Source of the DNA: Crocodylus rhombifer
Taxonomy: Eukaryota > Chordata > Crocodylia > Crocodylidae
Length of the DNA stretch: 64,000 bases
NCBI GenBank assembly: GCA_038503035.1
Contig: JAVSML010018981.1
Location: 1 to 64,000 of the forward strand
Reading direction: 5' to 3'
The notes under the pieces were generated by a model. The model worked only from the letters and a program-made list of their open reading frames with translations, did not search any database and was not told the DNA's origin. Positions 47,001 through 53,037 of this stretch are shown here, one piece after another. Both the position numbers and the translations under genes were made by a program. The stretch's first letter is position 1. Every line of letters begins with the position of its first letter.

Positions 47001-49326
47001 GCAGTGTTTTTCAAGCGATTCTCAGGCAGGTTTGATTACATAGCATCTTAAAATGAAGTCTTACTCTCATATATTTGGGGGGGAGAGAGAGGGGAAGGGG
47101 CAGCCGCATCCCTGCACCCCCAATGCAGTTCCTGCTGGTGGCGGAAGCAGCAGCAGGAGCAGGCTGTTGGGGCACTCCTGGCCCGCTGCAAGCAGAGGTC
47201 CCTGGGTGTGCATAGCTCCAGTTGAATCCAAGGAGCTGCATATGGTGGCAGAGCCAGTTGGCCCAGCCCACTAGCGTGTGCCTTCAAACCAGACCATGCT
47301 GGCTCTGTGCCAGCACATGGGGCTCCTGGCAGTGCAGGTGGGGGCCATGTGCCATTGGGCCAGGCAGGCTCCATATCTCCACAGAGAGTGTCTAGCACTC
47401 CAGTAGGAAGCCACATGTGGAGGCAAGGAGCCTGCCCAGCCCAATGGCATGCAGTCCGGGAGCTGAGGGGAGTTGCACTCCATTGGGCCGGGCAGGCTCT
47501 CTGCCTCCATATGCAGCTTCCTGCTGGTGTTAGAAGCTCACATGGAGGCACAGAGCTAGCCCGATAGCACACAGCTCTTGCCTGCAGTGTCAGGAGCCCC
47601 ATGTGCTGGCACAGATCCAGCCCAGTCTGGTTCAAAGGTGCGTGCCAGTGGGCTGGGCTGGGCCAGCTCTGTGCCACCATATGCAGCTCTCGAGATTCAG
47701 TTGGAGCCATGCACCCCAGGGGGGGCTCTGCCTACAATGGGCTGGGAGCGCCCCAAGGGCCTCCTGCCTGCAGCTCCCACCAGCAGCAGGGGCTGTGTGC
47801 TATGAGGGGGGAAGGCACCCCATACACCAGGGGCAGGAAAAATACAGCCCACTGGCCAGATGTGGCCCACCAGGGTATTCTAGCCATCCTGTGGGGTCCC
47901 TAAAAAATTTGCCTCAGAACTAACATAGCAAGAACGCCTTTCCAGTGCATCCAATAGGTTTAGCTGATTATAGTGATTCACTGTCTCAGTAAAGGGAAAT
48001 TAAAAGAATTAAAATCCACCTGCATGTCATTGCAAACAGGGATGCTTGTTAATAGAGTGTAGTGTGCTACTGTATGGAGTGAAATGCTTTGAGAAGTGCC
48101 ATCCTGGGTCAGACCAATGGTCCATCTAGCCCATTATCCTGTCTCTGACAGTGGCACAAGTGGATAATAAACAAAATGCTATAGACACAGTCTAGGGTTG
48201 CCTCCCCTCTACTCCCCAGCTCTCCCACCCAGTCATCCTCAATATTTAAACATACAACCCATTAAAAGGCTGCTGTGACTTCAGAGTGTGGATCTGGCTC
48301 TTTATGCTCAAAACTGCTGCTTCACCAAACAGCTCCTGGCCCAGTCCTGCAGGCTTTACTCAGTGCTTTCAAGGGGAAAGTGAAGAAAGAAGTAATTGAC
48401 AGTAGCTCCTCATTTCAGATCAGCTAGTTTTGCTTTGTAGCCAAATGTCACAGGAGGGTCTCAGCCAGATAGACAGGCATGTGTGGTAGATGCTGCAAAA
48501 GGCTGTCTAAAACTGAGTTTATATAGGGGGGTCTCTGTAAAAACAACTGAGGCCCAGAATGCTTTAGGCCTCTCACCGGGATGGAGCTATATTATGACCA
48601 TACTTCAGTCTAGTTAAAAATCCCATCTGTGCTAAAATAAGGTACCATGTGCTGTGGCACTGCAGAGCATAGGGCCATGTTTTCCACTAAGCATATAAAG
48701 ATGAAAATGACTTCCCCCTGCAGCATCCTTGAGTGCCAAGACAGTGCCAGGTTATCTACTAAGCACCCAGAACCAGTGCTCCCTCTCAAGCATTTGGCAT
48801 ACTTAAAGACTTTGGCCTTGAGCATCTCATAAGAAGATTAACTTCTGCTGACTGTTTGAACATGGACAGACTTCAGTCTCATTAGCCTAGTTCATTATAC
48901 CCCTGCTCATCTCTATTCTCAGCGTAGCACCAGGGTTAATTTTTAATTCTTTTTCCTGCAGCTAAGATTTAGCAGCTGGAGTTAAGACTGTTTCAGTTAA
49001 GCAGAACAGGGCTAGGAGGCACTGATCCTTCTCATGAGGGTAAGCATTAGTGCTTCAGTGGCCTCTTCGTGGGAACTGAAGTCACTGATCCAAGCACTCT
49101 CCACCAAGTTGGCTCATAGGAAGCAGGCGCTCGCATCCTATGGTGACAAGCACAGTCTAGGAATCAGACACCTACCTTGCCAAGGGCGATGGAGCAGGCT
49201 GCCAGGCCGATGAGTCCCCCTTTCCTGCTGTGAGGGTGCTGTGAAAGTGCAAACTCCTGTGACAAGATCTGGATCACATGCTTGATCTGGGTCGTGTTGC
49301 TCTGAGCCACGAACTCCCGTACTAAC
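10948..49326 (-). CDS. VAC14: VAC14, internal coding exons 2-12 (gene partial at both ends)
   Basis: This is the scaffold subunit of the PIKfyve-VAC14-FIG4 complex, which makes and turns over PI(3,5)P2 on endosome and lysosome membranes. Eleven exons join in order: 49326-49176, 45956-45789, 45401-45339, 43234-43127, 42068-41959, 41246-41140, 37278-37144, 36286-36134, 32300-32240, 13126-12982 and 11013-10948. Every border is GT-AG and every phase fits the next, giving 422 codons plus one nucleotide without a stop. The protein closely matches vertebrate VAC14 as I know it, for example [19 protein letters not shown] and [12 protein letters not shown]. Exon numbers and residue numbers (about 36-457) assume one upstream coding exon of 35 residues. 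That exon and the exons after DESDE were searched for by eye and not found, so promoter, start and stop lie outside the window. Confidence 0.95.
11014..12981 (-). other. VAC14 intron 11
   Basis: A 1968-bp intron, GT-AG on the minus strand. Apart from the 36-bp tandem duplication at 12587, I see no repeat, RNA gene or open frame worth naming in it. Confidence 0.85.
12587..12656. repeat. Tandem duplication, period 36 bp, about two copies
   Basis: The unit ccagctccccacttatacc followed by tatggcttcatccccat/t occurs at 12587-12622 and again from 12623 with almost no differences. The near identity suggests a recent event. Confidence 0.9.
12982..13126 (-). CDS. VAC14: VAC14 exon 11 (about residues 387-435)
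   Basis: T completes the serine from exon 10, then 48 codons follow. The sequence includes [20 protein letters not shown] and [18 protein letters not shown], returning from the linker into the conserved HEAT solenoid. It ends in phase 0 before gtaagtgtg. The acceptor is a T-rich tract ending cctacag. The intron before it, about 19 kb, is the longest complete one in the window. Confidence 0.95.
13556..13607 (-). mobile_element. CR1 3'-end fragment
   Basis: About 52 bp matching the CR1 3' terminus read on the minus strand (complement of catagaaac, agggttagaagggacct, catctagt). It is strongly 5'-truncated or cut by the hAT-like end that starts at 13608. Confidence 0.65.
13608..14700. mobile_element. 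hAT-like foldback element with GC-rich arms
   Basis: The left end cagtggttcttctcaacc is a terminus common to small hAT elements of reptiles, and the preceding 8-mer atctagtc fits nnnTAnnn. Inside, 14040-14265 matches 14437-14640 in inverted orientation. The right terminus was not found, so the end coordinate is approximate. Confidence 0.5.
14040..14640. repeat. Long imperfect inverted repeat, arms about 215 bp
   Basis: The left arm has tgtgcacccacagcaggc, agacttgttgctgtcac and ctcccctcacctccttctgc; the complement of the right arm has tgtacacccacagtgggc, agacttgtggctgtcatc and cttcccctcatctctttc in the same order. The spacer is about 170 bp (14266-14436). Confidence 0.75.
15616..15944. mobile_element. 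Foldback MITE, copy A
   Basis: A 329-bp near-palindrome. It begins ggctgcttgcagac and ends ggctgcaagcagc. The arms contain gaggcagcacattagttc against gaactaatgcactgctgcttcc and tttggcacttatctaa against ttagataaaagcgccaaa. A second copy is at 17958-18481. Three-base flanks tta and ttt are only a weak hint of a target duplication. Confidence 0.75.
17456..17642 (+). mobile_element. 187-bp hAT MITE with perfect 8-bp target duplication
   Basis: The ends are cagggatgggcaaaatg and aataattgcctgctcctg. The 8-mer ctctaagt flanks it on both sides (17448-17455 and 17643-17650). The interior is the short form of the family (gcccgccaggccattctat, then cctaaaaaatttag). The copy at 54359 has exactly the same length. 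Confidence 0.92.
17958..18481. mobile_element. Foldback MITE, copy B, carrying a nested hAT element
   Basis: The same family as 15616-15944: gaggcagtgcattagc on the left, cagcttta, gataaaagtgccaaa and ctatacagatgctgc on the right, ending gtctgcaagcagcc. Its centre is split at 18110 by a 213-bp insertion. The flank aca occurs on both sides. Confidence 0.75.
18111..18323. mobile_element. hAT-like MITE nested in the foldback copy B
   Basis: The insertion is flanked by tttaatag (18103-18110) and agtaatag (18324-18331), 6 of 8 identical. It starts cccacgggatgtcaacc and ends aaaaggctgaaaacccc, an imperfect inverted pair. Copy A lacks it, which shows the insertion directly. Confidence 0.7.
22615..22642. 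repeat. (AC)n microsatellite
   Basis: About 13 uninterrupted AC units next to a gtgtac stretch, in intron 10. Confidence 0.9.
25057..25382. mobile_element. 326-bp hAT MITE
   Basis: The termini caagggtgtcaaa and tttggcaccctgg are inverted repeats. Flanks acttaatg (25049-25056) and aattaatg (25383-25390) differ at one base, an 8-bp target duplication with TA at its centre. The inside holds ctggatcacacc and ctcgatctggcccac and no open frame of note. Confidence 0.85.
26735..27565 (+). mobile_element. Old degraded CR1 fragment with a GC-rich insert
   Basis: The segment ggagtcagctggagtactgg (26769) is the CR1 tail region coding for a LEY-type motif; ggttgatttatttcagagg (26911) and aacaggctacccagggagg (27172) follow in the right order, and acagattagattagac to cttccaggcctcc (27463-27550) is the CR1 3' region. 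A GC-rich segment about 27214-27445 interrupts it. All frames are lost. Confidence 0.7.
28150..28595 (+). pseudogene. Decayed Myb/SANT-like DNA-binding domain gene copy
   Basis: At about 28186-28260 one frame encodes [17 protein letters not shown], which fits the first helix of the Myb/SANT-like (MSANTD, trihelix-type) domain: W near the start, then DLxAxWGxE. After one frame change, about 28288 on, a second frame codes for FWAIAA, stop, [19 protein letters not shown], stop, LAQKCRKLC. This corresponds to the family's middle helix (IA..MA.RGH) and the CR.K motif. At least three in-frame stops are present. Such genes are very numerous in turtles and crocodilians and many belong to Harbinger-type elements. 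The match rests on pattern recognition only. Confidence 0.5.
28596..31232 (-). mobile_element. CR1 LINE, 2.6 kb, antisense, 5'-truncated
   Basis: Read on the minus strand it starts within the endonuclease (the stretch with gaaagctacgtgtccctgc) and runs to the 3' end (complement of gatttcatagatg, ggaagggacctt). It is collinear with the 59486-62630 copy and clearly the same subfamily. The 5' border is between about 31200 and 31260. Confidence 0.92.
28858..31190 (-). pseudogene. CR1 ORF2 remnant: endonuclease and reverse transcriptase
   Basis: Pieces in order: 31106-30258 with [17 protein letters not shown] and [15 protein letters not shown] (endonuclease end and linker), 30148-29828 with [16 protein letters not shown] and [12 protein letters not shown] (RT start), 29800-29054 with [32 protein letters not shown] and [11 protein letters not shown] (RT core), and 29067-28858 with VQRRATHI and [14 protein letters not shown] (tail). 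Frameshifts separate the pieces. FAND replaces the usual FADD catalytic box. Not functional. Confidence 0.92.
32240..32300 (-). CDS. VAC14: VAC14 exon 10 (about residues 367-387)
   Basis: A 61-nt exon coding [19 protein letters not shown] with a split glycine before it and AG of a split serine after it. It lies in the serine/threonine-rich linker between the N-terminal and C-terminal HEAT blocks and corresponds to the mammalian segment ending in ISVFTA. The acceptor is ttccattag and the donor gtaaagaag. The low-complexity sequence makes the match weaker than in other exons, but phase and position fit. Confidence 0.88.
32301..36133 (-). other. VAC14 intron 9
   Basis: A 3.8-kb intron. It contains the tRNA-Gly-like sequence at 33968-34036 and an A/T-rich stretch about 33720-33960. 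Nothing else is recognisable in 32301-33967 or 34037-36133. Confidence 0.8.
33968..34036 (-). tRNA. tRNA-Gly-like sequence (probable pseudogene or SINE head)
   Basis: On the minus strand the sequence starts GCATTGGTGGTTCAGTGGTA and ends CCGGCCAATGC, so the acceptor stem, D arm and A box of tRNA-Gly are intact. The anticodon loop reads CTGGTAT instead of CTGCCAC, so the GCC anticodon is lost, and the T arm has changed (TTAGGTTC for TTCGATTC). It lies in a VAC14 intron and shares the 5' flank CAGCTGGA with the copy at 52968. That argues for a dispersed copy and not a working tRNA gene. Confidence 0.6.
36134..36286 (-). CDS. VAC14: VAC14 exon 9 (about residues 316-367)
   Basis: The exon starts with the [16 protein letters not shown] helix and then enters the acidic, serine-rich linker ([15 protein letters not shown] and onward). 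This linker varies in length and sequence among vertebrates, and only its start aligns confidently with mammals. It has 50 whole codons with a split base at each side. The acceptor is tctgtccag and the donor gtgagtttc. Confidence 0.93.
36287..37143 (-). other. VAC14 intron 8
   Basis: An 857-bp intron; nothing beyond the splice sites is recognisable. Confidence 0.85.
37144..37278 (-). CDS. VAC14: VAC14 exon 8 (about residues 271-316)
   Basis: AT completes the aspartate begun in exon 7. Forty-four codons follow: [19 protein letters not shown], then a segment with [18 protein letters not shown] and ending DDRKK. The last base starts a codon completed by AC in exon 9, giving asparagine where mammals have serine. 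The acceptor is gtctcttag and the donor gtatccttg, a GT donor weaker than its neighbours. Confidence 0.94.
38817..39094. mobile_element. MITE with AAGGCCTGGTCTNC termini
   Basis: The left end aaggcctggtctccac and the complement of the right end (aaggtcttgtctacgc) are inverted repeats. The inside is AT-rich with ttaa, aattgaa and tcaattac motifs. Elements with this terminus are common in reptile genomes. The target duplication is not clear (ttct on both sides, overlapping the termini). Confidence 0.7.
39372..40085 (-). mobile_element. CR1 LINE fragment, antisense, 0.7 kb
   Basis: On the minus strand it runs from the segment after the polymerase box ([14 protein letters not shown] near 40050) through [20 protein letters not shown] and [10 protein letters not shown] to the end of ORF2 ([18 protein letters not shown] and onward) and the 3' terminus near 39372 (tttcatagtttctaggg). 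It is 5'-truncated near 40085. Frame changes occur near 39830-39850. It belongs to the same subfamily as 58592-59485. Confidence 0.9.
41140..41246 (-). CDS. VAC14: VAC14 exon 7 (about residues 235-271)
   Basis: The first G completes the split ATG. Thirty-five codons follow, starting [19 protein letters not shown] and ending [10 protein letters not shown], then the first base of a split aspartate. The acceptor is ttcttgcag and the donor gtgagtgtg. The residues after HCQ vary among vertebrates; CQAS here is a mild difference from the mammalian form. Confidence 0.95.
41247..41958 (-). other. VAC14 intron 6
   Basis: A 712-bp intron without recognisable repeats or RNA genes. Confidence 0.85.
41959..42068 (-). 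CDS. VAC14: VAC14 exon 6 (about residues 199-235)
   Basis: The exon encodes 36 codons plus AT of a split methionine: [20 protein letters not shown], then a HEAT helix ending in SKEIRK. The acceptor is gagttag and the donor gtgagtct. The open frame is too short to stand out as an ORF; the exon was found by its position between exons 5 and 7 and by the family match. Confidence 0.94.
42069..43126 (-). other. VAC14 intron 5
   Basis: A 1058-bp intron whose only recognisable content is the hAT MITE at 42657-42924. Confidence 0.85.
42657..42924. mobile_element. 268-bp hAT MITE
   Basis: The termini are cagagattctcaacc and aaaggttggaccactg. Flanks gcctagat (42649-42656) and gcatagat (42925-42932) differ at one base, an 8-bp duplication with TA at positions 4-5. 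Confidence 0.85.
43127..43234 (-). CDS. VAC14: VAC14 exon 5 (about residues 163-198)
   Basis: Thirty-six codons, phase 0 at both ends, acceptor ctttgtag and donor gtaggtac. The translation runs from [14 protein letters not shown] through [16 protein letters not shown] to QFIISW. This is one of the most conserved parts of VAC14 and belongs to the N-terminal HEAT array. The open frame runs on into the intron, but the family match stops at the tryptophan. Confidence 0.96.
43460..43718. mobile_element. 259-bp hAT MITE
   Basis: The ends tagggctgtccaac and gttggacagctgtg are inverted repeats. Flanks aattagga (43452-43459) and aatcaaga (43719-43726) match at 6 of 8 bases. Confidence 0.7.
44495..44935. 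repeat. Two retroposon copies in opposite orientation (inverted repeat)
   Basis: The left arm 44495-44664 and right arm 44745-44905 are inverted copies: ttctttgagtagatgtga, accaactgagcagttgg and ctgttctgagactccaagg on the left match the complement of the right arm. The right copy goes on to cttagaccaacatggcc, the end of a dispersed retroposon found across amniotes. The spacer is about 80 bp and purine-rich. Confidence 0.8.
45339..45401 (-). CDS. VAC14: VAC14 exon 4 (about residues 142-162)
   Basis: A short exon of 21 codons, phase 0 at both ends, acceptor gaattgcag and donor gtactg. It encodes [20 protein letters not shown] plus a final lysine, which continues the HEAT repeat of the previous exon. 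It was chosen because it joins exons 3 and 5 in frame and matches the family between GLSK and DIVTES. Confidence 0.95.
45402..45788 (-). other. VAC14 intron 3
   Basis: A 387-bp intron between two phase-0 exons. No repeat recognised. Confidence 0.9.
45789..45956 (-). CDS. VAC14: VAC14 exon 3 (about residues 86-141)
   Basis: Fifty-six whole codons, phase 0 at both ends, acceptor cccccag and donor gtaagaag. The translation starts [14 protein letters not shown] and ends [10 protein letters not shown]. It carries a HEAT-type helix pair with the [20 protein letters not shown] signature. In all vertebrate VAC14 proteins I know, this segment is nearly invariant. Confidence 0.96.
47100..47805. repeat. 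0.7-kb GC-rich array of alternating inverted modules
   Basis: The outer arms 47100-47335 and 47575-47805 are inverted copies: caaggagctgcatatggtgg, gtgccagcacatggggctcc on the left against ccccatgtgctggcac, gccaccatatgcagctc on the right. Between them, smaller inverted units repeat (ccattgggccaggcagg at 47352, gcctgcccagcccaatgg at 47431, ccattgggccgggcagg at 47482). Overlapping ORFs in many frames are a by-product of GC richness. Confidence 0.8.
47828..47911 (+). mobile_element. hAT MITE left-end fragment
   Basis: It begins caggggcaggaaaaatac and continues cactggccagatgtggccc, then ccctaaaaaattt, the left 84 bp of the 17456/54359 family. The right half is absent. Confidence 0.7.
48090..48176 (+). 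repeat. Dispersed amniote repeat fragment
   Basis: The stretch gccatcctgggtcagaccaa, tggtccatctagccca, cctgtctctgacagtggc is a widely dispersed 3' repeat sequence in reptiles and other vertebrates, likely a CR1/L3-type LINE end. The family assignment is from memory. Confidence 0.55.
49176..49326 (-). CDS. VAC14: VAC14 exon 2 (about residues 36-85)
   Basis: The exon encodes 50 residues beginning LVREFVAQ and ending AACSIALGK. It is part of the N-terminal HEAT-repeat solenoid; the [19 protein letters not shown] stretch is a conserved VAC14 signature. The first base completes a lysine codon begun in the exon upstream. The exon ends in phase 0 at AAG before gtaggt. The acceptor reads ctcctcag. 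Confidence 0.95.
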
Positions 49327-49814
49327 CTGAGGAGAGTGAAAAGCTTCAGGTTCTGTAGGACAGAAGTGCCCCCAACCCAACTCAGAGTGCTCGGCTGGCA
49401 TCCTTGCTCCCACAGAACATGGCACAGAGTTCAGCAGTACAAGCCAGAGACTCATGTACTGAGTAGCATATGCCACAAACCACCCCAAGAAGTGTAGGCA
49501 GGACAAGGAACTTTCATTACAAACAGTTTCACTTGAACCAGGAAGTGAAAGCCTATAGTTACCAACAAAGCAGGGAGCTAAACAATTAACTGCCAGCTCC
49601 TCAGCTCCATTTCTCTTTTTACCCACCCTGTGCCATTTCAATCCTGTCATAAAGCAGGCAAGTGTTTTGCCATGGATGACCCTGAACCAACAGCATGGAA
49701 AGTCAGCCCAAGGCCTCGCCTCTATGGGGGAGGAACATTCCTAGAAACAAACCTCATCTCCTCATCCAGGCCTTCACATCCAGAGCATCTCCCTCTACAC
49801 CCAGCTCTCTAGAG

Positions 49815-50004
49815 TGATGATTCACCACCTTTTTAGATAAAAGGCACCACATGATAATTTTCCTGAACTTAACAGCACCCTGGCATTCTGCCTTGGCTTA
49901 TACCTCAGTGGTCTCAGCTGAGATGCTGTCACTGCTGCAGCACCCCTGAAAGGATCTTGTGGCACCCCAGGGTACCATGGAAACCTGCTTGAGAACCACT
50001 GTTC
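49815..50004. mobile_element. hAT MITE, degraded
   Basis: It starts tgatgattcaccacc and ends gcttgagaaccactg, a weak inverted pair of the tctcaacc type. Flanks ctctagag and ttctaacg share 5 of 8 bases and both have TA in the middle. The inside is rich in caccc and gcac motifs like the 42657 copy. Confidence 0.5.
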
Positions 50005-50651
50005 TAACGACCCCTAAAATCCAATGCATCCTGCAAGCTTCAAACTGCTGTTAACAACTCTGCAGTCATCCTTGAGCCCTCCAAGGACAGATCATTGCAT
50101 CTAGCCTGCTGAGTATCAACAGCAAAGTGCTCAGCTGAAAAATCAAACCCCAAACATTGGCAGTTCTGACCCGAAAAGAACATTCATGTGCACACAGCTC
50201 CCTGTGAGCACTCAGCTCCCACACTCCCTGCCTGCTTTGCAATAGCCTTCAGGAAGGCTGAGAACTGGACTGAGATCATGAGTAGGAGCTCACCCTGGGC
50301 CAGGCCCTCACCCCTGTGACCTGGCCTGAAGGTTCCTTCATTATAAACCCAAAGGGAAGCCAGCAGCTCTCCAGTTTTATTAGAAGCTGCAGTCTCTGTA
50401 GAAGTTTTGTTTCAGCATTTTACTGCCAGAGCAGGAGGGTCTTAGAAACAGGGGTTCAGCATTTATCAATGTGAAAAGACACCCACTGCAGACACTGTAA
50501 CCAGAGATGAAAGCAGAGTCTATGTAGCCTGAGCACCAGGATAAAAGTAGTTCATCCCACTCACAAGCCATCAGCCCAAGCTAGGCCCAAGTGTTTGCCT
50601 TTGTAATGAAATCCACCTCCATTCAGAGCTTTCTTGGATAACCCCTTAAAG

Positions 50652-50963
50652 CAATGTTTCCCAACCTTTTCCAGCCCAAGGCACACTTACATCAATACAA
50701 TTTTTCTGCGGCACACCTGTTAAGGCATTCCCCATCTCCATATTTACGAGCTCATTGCCCAGCAAAATCCCACGGCATATATCCAGAGGCTTGTGAACTG
50801 CGCACCCCCCACAACCAACACGAGCGAGTCTTCTACAAATATCGCATCAATGCAGTTTATTTGTTAGTGCTAGATGGCTGGAGAACTTTCTTCTCATTAC
50901 TCCAAAATTCTCACAGCACACCAGAGAGCTCTTCAGTGTGTTGTGGCACACCAGTTGAAAAGC
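50652..50963. mobile_element. 312-bp hAT MITE
   Basis: The left end is caatgtttcccaacctttt; the right end ccagttgaaaagc is a diverged inverted copy. Flanks ccttaaag (50644-50651) and acttaaag (50964-50971) differ at one base. The inner ggcacacc and gcacaccag boxes near the two ends are inverted only in part. Confidence 0.7.
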
Positions 50964-52344
50964 ACTTAAAGCAAAGGAGTCCTGCCTTTTTGAGCACTGG
51001 TTTAAGAGTTTATGTGGTTTTTCAAGTTATGGGGCATCTGTCCCATGGTCACCGCAAAAAGTCTCTTCAAACACTCAGACTAGTCCTGTGCTCAGTTCAG
51101 CCCAGTGTGTGCATCAATTCCAGACTGTCCGGGGAAGAAGGGCCCTCTACACAAGTTCTGAAGTCTATTCTATAGATGTGCAGTTCCACTTTGGATGAAC
51201 CAAGTTGCTTGCTAGAGGGGAATGTGACTGCTTAGCTTAATTATGACTAATGAAATGATTTGCCTAATTAGGACAAGATTAGCATAAATTCCACTTGCCA
51301 GGGACAGATTTTGCTGGTGTCAGGTGGTGGTTAACTGGATGTTAAATAGATGTGAAAAGCTAAAAACTGCTCTTTTAATGTAAGAGTTGATACATAAAGA
51401 TGAAGTATTTTAAGTGGGTGCTTCCTTCAAGCACAAGTACCTGAAGGCTGGCACTTGTATCTGAAAGCTGCAGAGTGGAGAGAAATAGACACTGGAGTCC
51501 ACAGGTCTCACAGTCAAACACAGGTGGACTGGGGTAAGCAGAGATGAGGACGGTCTGGGTCTAATGTGCCCTCCCTGCACAGACCATAGCAGAACAAGCA
51601 AGTACGTGATGGGATTCTTGCTCTCCAAAGTACACTCCATTTTACTATCGGCACAGCAGCACCTAGTGACTGCACCTAGGGAAGATTCTTTGCCCCTCTT
51701 TGAGGCACCTGCCTATACCTTCCATCCTGCAGGAGGCTTTACTGAAGGAGACAGCCATGTCTGGAGAGTAGGTCTCTGCTGATGACTGAGGAGGCTGCTT
51801 CCAGGGCAGAAGCCAGGTCTGCATGCAACAAAGCTGAGCCATGGCAGTTTAAAGCAAAGATATGGAAGCGTTGCATTCCTCACCGCTACAGCAGCTGCAT
51901 GCTTTAGAGTCTTTTGCCAACATGAGCTGCACTGCCATCAGGAGCTATTCCTCCCTGCCATCTTGATGCAAGAAAGACCTCCATCTGGAGCAAGGTTCAG
52001 GGGGTGAGTTTCATTTTAGAGGCCAAGGTGAACCTCCCCTCTCATAAAAGAAACATATATGAGTTTAGACAGCTCTACTCAACCTTCCTAGTCCTGAAGC
52101 ACCAAGGGGTAGGAGGAGGTGCAGGTGGCAGCACTGCAGCTCGAAGACAAACACTTTTTGATACTGAAAAGGACTCAGAAGAGAATATGAGAGTAATAAA
52201 GAGGAAAGGCACAGCACATCTGGCCAATATAAAGTTTTATGAGATACTTCTTGACCCATATTTTCAAAATGATCTTTTGTGTTCTGTGCCTGATAACTTG
52301 TCATTTATTCTGGACAGCAATATCACAAGTTCTTGGAACCAGAG

Positions 52345-52581
52345 CAGGGGTGCACAAGCTCTGGCCCATGGGACAGATCCGGCCCACTCGGCTCCCCGCT
52401 TTGTGGAGAGCCCTGTGGCTGTGGCCTGCATGTTAGATCAAGCGCGCAGGGCACCACGTGCCCCAATCTCATTGCACAGGGCCAGGCAGAGGCAGCAACA
52501 GTGTAGGGCTTCAATCCTAGCATGCAGACTGGCCCCACACCACTCATCTGGCCCACTGGGTCAAAAGGCTGACCACCACTG
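52345..52581. mobile_element. 237-bp hAT MITE
   Basis: The termini are caggggtgcacaagctctgg and aaaaggctgaccaccactg. Flanks aaccagag (52337-52344) and aatcagac (52582-52589) match at 6 of 8 bases, without a central TA. Subterminal ggcccatggg and ctggcccactgggt boxes resemble the 187-bp family. Confidence 0.65.
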
Positions 52582-52967
52582 AATCAGACAAAGATTTCAC
52601 ATATCAGTATCCCTTCCTCCTCAAGAAACACTTTTCAGACCCCGCTACCCTGAGCTTTTTGGCAATAACCAGAGAGTGCATTTGAAACAAAGTTATTCTG
52701 ACACACTGATGACCATGAATGACAAACCACCACCAAAGCCTCAATTCTACAATTGCCTGAACAGCTACATTATTTATTTCACAGACATCAGATTAACCCT
52801 AAAGGGACATCTCTTTCTGCTTCTCCTCCCTTCCCATGTACTCATTCCTTCCCCACTGCTGTTGGAGGTGTCAACATCACTGCAGAAACAGACTCAAAAC
52901 AGTCGCCAAAAGAGAAGCCTGCCAGCCAAGGATTTATGGAGATGTTTGCAAAAATTCAACAGCTGGA

Positions 52968-53037
52968 GCATTGGTGGTTCAGTGGTAGACTTCTCGCCTG
53001 CCACACGGGAGGCTCAGCTTTGATTCCCAGCCAATGC
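52968..53037 (+). tRNA. tRNA-Gly(GCC)-like sequence (probable pseudogene or SINE head)
   Basis: It has the tRNA-Gly acceptor stem (GCATTGG with CCAATGC), A box TGGTTCAGTGGTAGA and an intact CTGCCAC anticodon loop (GCC). The T stem is broken: TCAGC faces CCCAG and only one or two pairs can form. The 5' flank CAGCTGGA also precedes the copy at 33968-34036. No T-run typical of a Pol III terminator follows closely. Confidence 0.6.

Larger units (their letters stand above)
45957..49175 (-). other. VAC14 intron 2
   Basis: A 3.2-kb intron with a GC-rich array of inverted modules (47100-47805), a hAT terminus fragment (47828-47911) and a dispersed repeat fragment (48090-48176). The stretches 45957-47090 and 48180-49175 hold nothing else that I recognise. 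Confidence 0.85.

Noticed and set aside
47048..47923. ORF of 220 residues on the minus strand and several on the plus strand
   Set aside because: They fall in the inverted-module array; frames are open because of GC richness and repeat structure.
52004..52582. 192-residue plus-strand ORF
   Set aside because: It runs through a hAT MITE and plain intron; not a gene.
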